From NCBI GenBank assembly GCA_024102795.1, contig JAGFJK010000011.1, forward strand, positions 1-33,661: 33,661 bases of DNA, read 5' to 3'. This DNA is from Pirellulaceae bacterium. GTDB taxonomy: Bacteria; Planctomycetota; Planctomycetia; Pirellulales; Pirellulaceae. Both the position numbers and the translations under genes were made by a program. How positions within the stretch are numbered: the stretch's first letter is position 1; the number at the start of each line of letters is the position of its first letter. Below are positions 8,646-16,000 of the stretch, piece by piece. The notes beneath the pieces are model-generated. The model was not told the origin of the DNA, searched no databases, and saw nothing but the letters and a program-made list of their open reading frames with translations.

Positions 8646-9835
8646 TGCGGATCGGCTCCCTCAAAGAAGCCTTGCTTCCAGAGAAAGCCCATCTGGTCCC
8701 CTTCGGCCATGTACGTCGCGATTTGCTCGTCGTCCCTCGCTCGACGCACTTGCGAATAGCCTTTGTGTTTTACAAGCCAGAACACTTCATGAAGTTCGCA
8801 GGCGTTGAGAAAGTCCGGTGAGTGCGTGGAGACAAACACTTGCCCGCCGCGGTTGGCGTAAAGTCGGAACTCCTCCGCCAACTCAACCATCAGCCTGGGA
8901 TACAACTGGTTTTCTGGTTCCTCGACGCATAGCAACGGGTGCGGCCTGGGATCGTGAAGCAGCACGAGGTACGCAAACATCTTGATGGTCCCGTCGGAAA
9001 CATACCGGTCCAGGAATGGAGTCCTGAATGACCCGTCTTGGAATCGCAGCGTCAAGTAGCCATCATCCATCAATCGCGGCTCAATTCCCTTGATACCCGG
9101 CACGCGCCGCACCATCGTACCGAGAATTCTGTCGAAAACGTCCCGGTGCTGTTCGTGCAGAAACTGGGCCACGCGCGGCAGATTGTCGCCCGTCTCCGAA
9201 AGATGCTCGGACTCGCCGGCGGCCTCCTTGCGGCCACGAGCCGCCTCGATGTGAAAGTCCGATACGTGCCATGACTCGATCAGCCGCCGGAAGGCATTCG
9301 CGGCCTTGAAGCGTTCAAATTGTCCAAGTCCCTTGATCGCCAGAATATCCGGAGCGTCAAGTGTCTGACTCTCCCGAGTGAGTTCTTCATCCGGCTGGTT
9401 GAAGTCCTCTTCGTTGGTAATCGCGTAGCCGCTTCCTCCCTCGAAATCGAGAAAGTGGTACGGCTTGCCGTGACGCCCACGTTTGTAGCGGAGGATCTCC
9501 CGCTTAACAAAAGGGGCCCCCTTTTTCTCGGCGATTTCCAGCGAGTAGGTCACGAGCCGGTCGACGCCCACGATCTCCATCCGGTATTGGAGTTCGATGA
9601 GGATGGAATCATCTTCCTTGGAATCTCGGCTGATGACCTCGTGAAAACGGCCCCGAGCGTCAAGTGCCTGCCGCACGTTTCCTTTCAGGCAATCGTGAAG
9701 AAAACCGAAGACATCGAAGAGTGTGGTCTTTCCCGAACCGTTCGCTCCCACCACGACACAAAAGCGAGGGAGATCTCGAAGGTGGGCATCTCGAAATGTC
9801 TTGAAGTTCCTAAGGCGTATCGACTCGATTTTCAA
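8642..9835 (-). CDS. AAA (OLD/SMC-like, AAA_21-type) ATPase, putative defence sensor (397 aa)
   Basis: The protein begins MKIESIRLRNFKTF, the typical start of this family, from a TTG codon at 9835 with a GAGG about 9 bases upstream. Motifs in order: Walker A GANGSGKTT (residues 30-38), an ABC-signature-like YVSDGTIK (278-285), Walker B LLCVEEPE (301-308) and the switch-His segment STHSPDFLN (336-344). The middle, ~100-275, is a variable insert. There is no C-terminal TOPRIM domain, unlike OLD or GajA; that role may fall to the coupled DUF4276 protein. Two-gene ATPase/TOPRIM-like systems such as PARIS act in phage defence, but PARIS uses DUF4435, so this is an analogy. A possible -10 box lies at 9890-9895. 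Repeats B and C flank the pair. Confidence 0.9.
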   Translation of the reverse strand: MKIESIRLRNFKTFRDAHLRDLPRFCVVVGANGSGKTTLFDVFGFLHDCLKGNVRQALDARGRFHEVISRDSKEDDSILIELQYRMEIVGVDRLVTYSLEIAEKKGAPFVKREILRYKRGRHGKPYHFLDFEGGSGYAITNEEDFNQPDEELTRESQTLDAPDILAIKGLGQFERFKAANAFRRLIESWHVSDFHIEAARGRKEAAGESEHLSETGDNLPRVAQFLHEQHRDVFDRILGTMVRRVPGIKGIEPRLMDDGYLTLRFQDGSFRTPFLDRYVSDGTIKMFAYLVLLHDPRPHPLLCVEEPENQLYPRLMVELAEEFRLYANRGGQVFVSTHSPDFLNACELHEVFWLVKHKGYSQVRRARDDEQIATYMAEGDQMGFLWKQGFFEGADPQ

Positions 9836-9889
9836 GGCCTAATCCTCATCCTGAACCAGCTTGATCTGGGATTTCCCCCACGGCGAGTT

Positions 9890-9895
9890 AATATA
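9890..9895 (-). promoter_or_regulatory. Candidate -10 box for the ATPase/DUF4276 pair
   Basis: On the minus strand this reads TATATT within an unusually AT-rich patch (ACTATATTAAC) in GC-rich surroundings, about 55 bases before the TTG start at 9835. No clear -35 hexamer was found, so support is limited. Confidence 0.3.
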
Positions 9896-10014
9896 GTACC
9901 AACCCCTGGCGGAAACCAGCTCGCGCAAGACACGGCGACAGTACTTGGACACCGTGAAGGCCCATCCTTGAATTCCACGACCTGCATCCCCTGGACAACC
10001 ACCGCGAGCGGAGA

Positions 10015-10060
10015 AGTTGCTCCCAAGTGCGGCCCGATCGTCCCCAAGCGGGTTCTTTGG
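10015..10060 (+). repeat. Dispersed intergenic repeat, copy C
   Basis: Matches copy B at 41 of 46 positions in the same orientation and continues into GGTGGCGGACG, shared with copy A. It ends about 58 bp before a candidate -10 box for the following gene. Confidence 0.85.
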
Positions 10061-10118
10061 TGGCGGACGGAGTCCAGCGAGCGACGGGAGACGTGTGAAG
10101 GTGACCCGCGTGGGCCTG

Positions 10119-10124
10119 TATAAT
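10119..10124 (+). promoter_or_regulatory. Candidate -10 box (TATAAT) for the arginine dihydrolase gene
   Basis: A perfect TATAAT stands out in a GC-rich gap, 71 bases before the ATG at 10196, and would give a leader of about 65 bases. The -35 region is poor (GTGAAG or GTGACC), so the promoter may be activator-dependent or fortuitous. Confidence 0.4.
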
Positions 10125-10195
10125 GCAAGTCGCCCGTGGCCAGGATGCAATTCCCGCGGCGGTGGAACGATTCACGCAGGTCTCAGGAGCCCGCC

Positions 10196-12313
10196 ATGGC
10201 CCACGTTCGTCCGGGCATCGTGATGTGCCGCCCCACGCACTTCGCGGTCCAGTACGTCATCAACCCCTGGATGCAGGGTCAGATCGGGCGGGCTCGCAAC
10301 GACGTCGCCCTCGGACAATGGCAGCGGCTGCACGAGATCGTCGCCAGTTTGACTGACGTGGCCGTGATCGAAGGCGCGCCGGCCCTGCCCGACATGTGTT
10401 TCGTGGCCAATGCGGGCCTGGTGTTGGGCGATCGTTTCATCCCCAGCGTGTTTCGTTTCCCTCAGCGAGAAGGCGAATCGCCGCTGTTCCGCTCCTGGTT
10501 CGAGAGCTCAGGCTACGAGATCCTGCCGCTCGGCGGCGACGATGCATTTGAAGGCGAGGGCGACGCGCTGCTGGCGGATGACACGGCCGAGTGGATCTGG
10601 GCTGCCTACGGAACTCGCAGCGCGATCGAGTCGCATCGGTCGCTGTGCGAGACCTTGAATCTGGAGGTCGTCTCCCTGCGGCTGATCGACGAGCGATTCT
10701 ATCACCTGGACACCTGCTTCCTGCCGCTGCCGGGCGGCCGAGCTGTGTACTATCCGCCGGCGTTCGACGAGCACTCGCTGGCCGAGATCCGCCGGCGCGT
10801 CCCGGCCGAGCGGCGGATCGAAATTGGCGAAACCGACGCGCTGCGTTTCGCCTGCAACGCCGTCCGCATCGCTGGCACGCTGGTCACCAATCATGTCTCC
10901 GGCGAGCTGCGCCGCGGCCTGGAAGCGTGGGGCTACGAATTGCGGACGACCCCGCTTGACGAATTCATCCTGGCGGGAGGCGCGGCGAAATGCCTGTGCT
11001 TGAACGGCCGGCAGGAGGCCGCGGTTTCAGCGCGGCGACCCATCGAATCCCCGATCCGCTCCGCCGACGTGCGCCTGGAAGGCCACCTGCTCGACAGCGG
11101 GTTGATGAACCGCCTGTTTGACGTCATCACCGACGGTGGCGGCGGCTTTCGCATCGAACAGTTTGACGTCGGGCAGCGACACGATCTGATCTCGACCGCC
11201 CGCGTGCGAGTGACTGCGCCGAACGAACAACGCCTGGAACTGATCCTGAACGACCTCCAGCCGCTGGGCGCGGTCGCCGTGGCCGGGCACGCCGACGCGC
11301 GGCTGGAGGAGGTGACTCAGAATGGCGTCGCGCCGCAGACATTCTACTCCACAACCATTTATCCCACGGAGATTCGCTTGCGGGGCCAGTGGGTTCGCGT
11401 GACGGGGCAGCGAATGGACGCGGTGATCGTGGCGGAGGACGGCCAGCCCCGCGGATCGGCCCGCTGCTCGCTGATTCGCGACCTGCGTCCGGGGGAACAG
11501 GTGGTGTGTGGCGTCGAGGGAGTGCGCGTCAAGTGCACGTCGCGCGTCGCCCGCGGGAATGAGTTTGCCTTCATGAGCGCCGGGGTTTCCAGCGAACGGC
11601 GAGTGGAAACGGCCGTGGAGGAATTGGCCTGGGAAATGCGCCGCATCCGGGCTCGCCAGGGACGGATCGTGTTCGTCGCCGGGCCCGTCGTGATTCACAC
11701 GGGCGGCGGGCCGCACCTGGTCCGGATCATCAACCAGGGATACGTCAACGCACTGCTGACGGGGAACGCCCTGCCGACGCACGACATTGAAATGAATCTG
11801 TTCGGCACCTCGCTGGGTGTCGACCTGTCCCGCGGCGTCGGTGTGCATGGGGGCCACCAGCATCATATCAAGGCCATCAATCGCGTTCGCGCCGCGGGGA
11901 GTATCCGCGCGGCGGTGGAGCAGGGAATCATCACGGGCGGCGTGATGTACGCCTGCGTGAAACAAGGCGTCGAGTATGTCCTGGCGGGTTCCATCCGGGA
12001 CGACGGTCCCTTGCCCGAAACGCTGATGGACCTCTACGCGGCTCAGGCCGCCTACGCCCGGGCGATTGCGGGAGCCGAGATGATCGTGATGCTCGCCTCC
12101 ATGCTGCACGCCATCGGTGTCGGGAACATGACCAGCGCGGGCGTGCGACTGGTGTGCGTCGACATTCATCCTTCCGTGGTGACGAAACTGGCCGACCGCG
12201 GCAGCGTGGAATCCACCGGGATCGTCACCGACGTGGGGCTGTTCTTGAATCTGCTGGCCCGGCGACTGGGGGACGACGATGGTTGGGACGAGCGCGCTGG
12301 ACGGGAAGCGTGA
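10196..12313 (+). CDS. argZ: Bifunctional arginine dihydrolase / ornithine cyclodeaminase, ArgZ/AgrE type (705 aa)
   Basis: The start is the ATG at 10196 (AGGAG 7 bases upstream); the 705 residues match the length of the cyanobacterial enzymes. Residues 1-~280 are an amidinotransferase-fold guanidine-modifying domain: N23 in VINPWM, DMCFVAN (D66, N72), H170 in YHLDTC and the nucleophile C266 in GGAAKCL, all in line with ArgZ catalytic positions as I recall them. This half would turn arginine into ornithine, CO2 and two NH3. Residues ~290-700 are the LOR/SDH-type domain (TIGR00300), with VFVAGPVVIHTGGGPH and GNALPTHDIEMNLFGTSLG; in AgrE it deaminates ornithine to proline using NAD. It is cytoplasmic. 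The pathway supplies proline and mobilises nitrogen from arginine. It is encoded alone, so its regulation cannot be read from neighbours. In Anabaena the gene is called agrE. Confidence 0.88.
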   Translation: MAHVRPGIVMCRPTHFAVQYVINPWMQGQIGRARNDVALGQWQRLHEIVASLTDVAVIEGAPALPDMCFVANAGLVLGDRFIPSVFRFPQREGESPLFRSWFESSGYEILPLGGDDAFEGEGDALLADDTAEWIWAAYGTRSAIESHRSLCETLNLEVVSLRLIDERFYHLDTCFLPLPGGRAVYYPPAFDEHSLAEIRRRVPAERRIEIGETDALRFACNAVRIAGTLVTNHVSGELRRGLEAWGYELRTTPLDEFILAGGAAKCLCLNGRQEAAVSARRPIESPIRSADVRLEGHLLDSGLMNRLFDVITDGGGGFRIEQFDVGQRHDLISTARVRVTAPNEQRLELILNDLQPLGAVAVAGHADARLEEVTQNGVAPQTFYSTTIYPTEIRLRGQWVRVTGQRMDAVIVAEDGQPRGSARCSLIRDLRPGEQVVCGVEGVRVKCTSRVARGNEFAFMSAGVSSERRVETAVEELAWEMRRIRARQGRIVFVAGPVVIHTGGGPHLVRIINQGYVNALLTGNALPTHDIEMNLFGTSLGVDLSRGVGVHGGHQHHIKAINRVRAAGSIRAAVEQGIITGGVMYACVKQGVEYVLAGSIRDDGPLPETLMDLYAAQAAYARAIAGAEMIVMLASMLHAIGVGNMTSAGVRLVCVDIHPSVVTKLADRGSVESTGIVTDVGLFLNLLARRLGDDDGWDERAGREA

Positions 12314-12346
12314 AGGGGCCGCGCGAACGGTTCGATCGGCAAAAAA

Positions 12347-12385
12347 GGTCACACGAGCTCACACGAGGTCACATGAGGTCAGACG
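12347..12385. repeat. Tandem 10-bp repeat, about 3.9 copies
   Basis: Units GGTCACACGA, GCTCACACGA, GGTCACATGA and GGTCAGACG follow one another with one or two changes each. They lie in the 182-bp gap between the arginine dihydrolase and kinase genes, about 110 bp before the kinase start. A 10-bp period places each unit on the same DNA face, which would suit a cooperative binding site. Confidence 0.8.
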
Positions 12386-12495
12386 CCCAGAAATCGGACG
12401 GCCGCCATTCCTCACCAGGCTGCCCGGCAACTTGCAGAGGCGTCCGGACTGCATGACAATCGAGTCGCCGCGAAGTCAGGTGAGTGGAGATGTGT

Positions 12496-15400
12496 ATGAA
12501 GGAGTGCGGTTCCCAGCGGGCGGAGCCTTCGGGGGATAAATCGGACGAGGGCCCAGCGCCGCCCTTGGCGGGCGACTTGGAAGAGCTGCTGCGGGAGATT
12601 GGCCGGCCCGCTGATTTCACCGCTGAATGTCAATTCCAGGCGCTGGTCCGTCGGCTGACCAGCGTTGGGGATTGCGGGGAGGCGCGCCAGCTTCGAGCGG
12701 CGGAAGCATGCGACCCGGAGGCAGACGACCGGCGCGAGTCGGATTCAAATCAGCTCGGCAGCGGCGCTCGGTGGGACGATTACCAACTGCTGGAGGAGTT
12801 GGGACGGGGCGGAATGGGGATCGTTTACCGGGCCCGGCAGATCCACCTGGACCGCGTCGTGGCCCTGAAGACGATTCGAGCGGGAGCGCTGGCCGACCCC
12901 GAACAACTGGACCGCTTTCGCGCGGAAGCCGCGGTCGCCGCTCGACTGGACCATCCGGCGATTGTGCCCGTCTTCGCGGTGGGTGAAGTCGACGGGCGAC
13001 CTTTCTATGCCATGCCACTGGTCAATGGCCGCAGCCTGGCTCAGCTACTGGCCGACGGACCGCTGGCTCCCCGGCAAGCCGCCGAATTGTTGTTGCAGGT
13101 GGCCGACGCCGTCAGCCATGCGCACCGCCAAGGGGTGATTCATCGCGACCTCAAGCCAGGGAATATCCTCCTGGTCGAGCAGCCGGCTGGGGCCGCCGGG
13201 CCGCGGTTCGTCGCGCGAGTTACGGACTTTGGACTGGCGAAGCTGGTGCAGGGCGACAACCAGTTGACGTGTACCGGCCAGTTACTCGGCACGCCCAGCT
13301 ATATGGCGCCGGAGCAGGCCAGCGCCTCGAGGGATGTGGGCGAAGCGGCCGACATCTACGCGCTGGGCGCGACGCTCTACTCCGCGGTCGCCGGCCGGCC
13401 GCCGTTCCAGGCCGCGACGACTATGGAAACCTTGCGGCAGGTCGTCGAGCGCGAACCGGTGCCGGCCGGACAACTGAATCCGGCCGTCGATCGCGACCTG
13501 GAGACGATCTGCCACAAGTCCCTGCGGAAAGTTCCGGAGCAACGCTACGCATCGGTCGGCGATCTGGCCGCCGACCTGCGGCGTTATTTGCAGGGCCAGC
13601 CGATCAAGGCGCGGCCCATCGGCGGTCCGGAGCGGATTTGGCGCTGGTGTCGCCGTCGTCCCGCGGTGGCCGTGTCGCTGGCCGGCCTGACGTTGATCTT
13701 GACCAGCCTGCTGGTGCTGGCTCTCGTCTCGGCTCAATTGAACGTGGCCCGCGCACGGGCCGCCATACTGGAAAAGGAAGCCGAGCTGCGCGACCAACAG
13801 TTGCGGACCGCCAACCAGCGGGTCGAGTCGGAACGGCGGTTGGCCGCGACTCAGCAATACTACGCCCTGGTCAGCCGCGTGCGCGAGCATTCGTTCGAAC
13901 GGCAGGCGGGCTGGGCCACGCTCAGCCTACGGGACGTGCAGCAAGCCGCGGCACTGGAGGTCGAGGTGGCCGATCGATTGCAACTGCGCAACCTGGCGGC
14001 CAACTGTCTGACCCAGGTCGACGTCCGGCAATTGGCATCGATCGCCGCTCCGTTGGGCTACGACACGCACTTGCTGGCATTCCACCCCGGCGGCCATCAA
14101 ATGGCGGTCGCCATGCTCAAAGGCCGCCTGCAGCTCTGCGTGCTGGTCTGCGACGTGCCCACCGGCAAAGTGCTGCACGACTTGCGTGCACCGGTCGGCG
14201 GCTTCCTGCAATTGGATGGGATCCGCCACGTGGCCTGGTTGTCCGGCGGCGACGAGCTATGTATTACGACTCGTTCCGGACGGTTGCACCGCTGGGATTT
14301 GAACACCTCGCCTCCCACGTTGCGGTCGGTCCCCTTGCCGCGTCCCGAGATGAAACCGCTGGTGATCGATGCCCCGCGGAACCGGATTTTTTTCGGTTCC
14401 GGCGGGAAACTCTACGAATGGTCCGACTTGTCGAGTTCCGAGGTGCGGCAACTGGGCGAGGGCACCTTCGAGCGGCTGGCCATCAGTCCCGACGGGCGGA
14501 AGCTGGCAACCTGGCGGCCGAGCGTTTGCCAGATCATCGACGCGACGACGGGAGAGACGTTCGAAGTGGAATTAGGTTTCAGGCACGAGTTGGCCTTCAG
14601 CCCGGATGGACGCTGGCTGGCGGCGGCCGCCGACGAACTGAAGCTTTTGGACTTAAGCCTGCGACGCTGGCAGCGGTCCTTCGCGGACCCGCAATTGGGA
14701 TGTTTGCACGAGGATTTCGTGTCGACCGTCGGCTTTTCGCCCCAGGGTGCGATTGTGTGGACCAGTGGTCACGATCAGCGGTTCAAGCTGTGGGATCCGC
14801 TGACGGGACGGTTGCTGCTGAGCGTGATGCTGCCGGGAGCTGGCGAAGTGCGGACGACGATCAGTCACGATGGCCGACACGTGGCCGCGACGGGCAGGGA
14901 CCGGGCCACGTTGTTCGAGCTGCTGGGGACTGACGTGATGGAAGGCTTGGCAATCTCCGCACGACCGCCGCAGGCCTTCGACGTTTCGTCCAACCCCTTC
15001 CGCCTGGCCTGTGCTTCGGCGGGCCGCGGGACTCCCGAAATGCAGGTTTCGTTCTGGGACCCGCACACGTGCTTGCCGTTGCACTCCTGGGACGCCCGCG
15101 GAGCCCAAGTGATCTCGCATGCGGTCGCCGTATCGCCTGGTGCCGACTTCGTCGTCGTCGCGAACCATGCCTCGTCGAGAATTCTCGCCTGGCGAGTCCC
15201 CCAGCGGTTGGCGGCGTCTGCTGCCGCGGGTTTCACCGATTCGCCCGACTCCGCCCCGGTACTGTTGGGCGCGCTGCGTGGGCCGAGGCCGGGGCCAGTG
15301 GCGATCGCCCGGGACGGTTCGCGGTTCTGGGCGGTCCTGGACGGACTCGAACTGGTGTCCTGGTCGCTGCCCGACCTGGCCGAATCGCCCCAGCGGTGGA

Positions 15401-15939
15401 ACAATCGCACCGTCGGCGAGCTGGTGGGAGTGGGTACCGTGACCGACCTGGCCGTGGCGGGCTCGTGGCTGTTGGCTGGCACGAAGAGTAGAACGGTGTA
15501 CGTGCTGGACAATCGTACCAACCAGCTACTTCGGGCCGTCCCGGTCGGCGGTCCGGTCAGCAGCGTGGCCTTGGATGACGATGCGCGGCAATCGGTCTGC
15601 GGCACCGACAATGGGGAGTTGATCCAGTTCGATGCCGCCAGCGGGAACATCCTGGTTCGCCAGGCGGCCCATGGCGATAGCGTCACCGCGCTGGACTTCG
15701 CTCCCGATGGCCGACTGCTGGCGGCCGGTTCCCGCGACAAAACCGTCAGTCTGTGGCAACCGCGCGGTGGCGGACTGGCGCGGGTGCTGGCGTTGCGCAT
15801 GAGTGGTTCGGTGCAGCAGGTCGGCTTCACGCCCGACGGCCAGGGACTGTTCGTGCTGGTGGCCGGCGAGCATGGAGTGCGCCGCGTGCGGCTGGACCGG
15901 TTACGACAAGCCTTGGCCGACCGCGGCCTGGGGTGGTAA
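12496..15939 (+). CDS. Membrane Ser/Thr protein kinase with WD40-like C-terminal propeller (1147 aa)
   Basis: In-frame starts exist at 12484 (GTG), 12490 and 12496 (ATG); I chose 12496 because GGAG lies 6 bases upstream. After an ~90-residue N-terminal region, residues ~96-365 form a Hanks-type kinase: P-loop ELGRGGMGIVYRA, VALK (K125), E144 in helix C, HRDLKPGN (D218, N223), DFG (D244) and APE (271-273). All key residues are present, so it should be active. One membrane helix follows (VSLAGLTLILTSLLVLALV, ~393-411), then a coiled-coil-like segment (~415-465), then ~650 residues of WD40-type repeats (LAFSPDGRWLAAA, LDFAPDGRLLAAGSRDKTVSLW). The kinase faces the cytoplasm and the propeller lies across the membrane, a common planctomycete design; the ligand is unknown. 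It is convergent with the giant gene. Confidence 0.95.
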   Translation: MKECGSQRAEPSGDKSDEGPAPPLAGDLEELLREIGRPADFTAECQFQALVRRLTSVGDCGEARQLRAAEACDPEADDRRESDSNQLGSGARWDDYQLLEELGRGGMGIVYRARQIHLDRVVALKTIRAGALADPEQLDRFRAEAAVAARLDHPAIVPVFAVGEVDGRPFYAMPLVNGRSLAQLLADGPLAPRQAAELLLQVADAVSHAHRQGVIHRDLKPGNILLVEQPAGAAGPRFVARVTDFGLAKLVQGDNQLTCTGQLLGTPSYMAPEQASASRDVGEAADIYALGATLYSAVAGRPPFQAATTMETLRQVVEREPVPAGQLNPAVDRDLETICHKSLRKVPEQRYASVGDLAADLRRYLQGQPIKARPIGGPERIWRWCRRRPAVAVSLAGLTLILTSLLVLALVSAQLNVARARAAILEKEAELRDQQLRTANQRVESERRLAATQQYYALVSRVREHSFERQAGWATLSLRDVQQAAALEVEVADRLQLRNLAANCLTQVDVRQLASIAAPLGYDTHLLAFHPGGHQMAVAMLKGRLQLCVLVCDVPTGKVLHDLRAPVGGFLQLDGIRHVAWLSGGDELCITTRSGRLHRWDLNTSPPTLRSVPLPRPEMKPLVIDAPRNRIFFGSGGKLYEWSDLSSSEVRQLGEGTFERLAISPDGRKLATWRPSVCQIIDATTGETFEVELGFRHELAFSPDGRWLAAAADELKLLDLSLRRWQRSFADPQLGCLHEDFVSTVGFSPQGAIVWTSGHDQRFKLWDPLTGRLLLSVMLPGAGEVRTTISHDGRHVAATGRDRATLFELLGTDVMEGLAISARPPQAFDVSSNPFRLACASAGRGTPEMQVSFWDPHTCLPLHSWDARGAQVISHAVAVSPGADFVVVANHASSRILAWRVPQRLAASAAAGFTDSPDSAPVLLGALRGPRPGPVAIARDGSRFWAVLDGLELVSWSLPDLAESPQRWNNRTVGELVGVGTVTDLAVAGSWLLAGTKSRTVYVLDNRTNQLLRAVPVGGPVSSVALDDDARQSVCGTDNGELIQFDAASGNILVRQAAHGDSVTALDFAPDGRLLAAGSRDKTVSLWQPRGGGLARVLALRMSGSVQQVGFTPDGQGLFVLVAGEHGVRRVRLDRLRQALADRGLGW

Positions 15940-15955
15940 ACGCCACCTCCAGGCC
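15925..15955. terminator. Strong hairpin over the kinase stop codon, candidate bidirectional terminator
   Basis: GGCCTGGGGTGG (15925-15936) pairs with CCACCTCCAGGCC (15943-15955), 12 pairs with a single bulged base, around the loop TAAACG that contains the kinase stop codon TAA. It sits in the short gap between two convergent genes. A second, smaller inverted repeat (GGCGGGA 15959-15965 / TCCCGCC 15976-15982) follows. There is no T tract, so intrinsic termination is not certain. Confidence 0.5.
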
Positions 15956-16000
15956 GCTGGCGGGAATGCCACTTGTCCCGCCCTGCGCGAGTCGCTCCGC

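Larger units (their letters stand above)
9836..10195. other. Divergent intergenic region between the ATPase module and the arginine dihydrolase gene
   Basis: This 360-bp gap holds repeat copy C and candidate -10 boxes for both flanking genes (9890-9895 on minus, 10119-10124 on plus). No further gene is supported here. Confidence 0.6.

Noticed and set aside
8642-9835. Assignment of the ATPase pair as PARIS, Gabija or OLD
   Set aside because: PARIS uses a DUF4435 partner, and Gabija and OLD carry the TOPRIM domain in the same protein. Here the partner is DUF4276, so only a general ATPase/TOPRIM-like analogy is supported.
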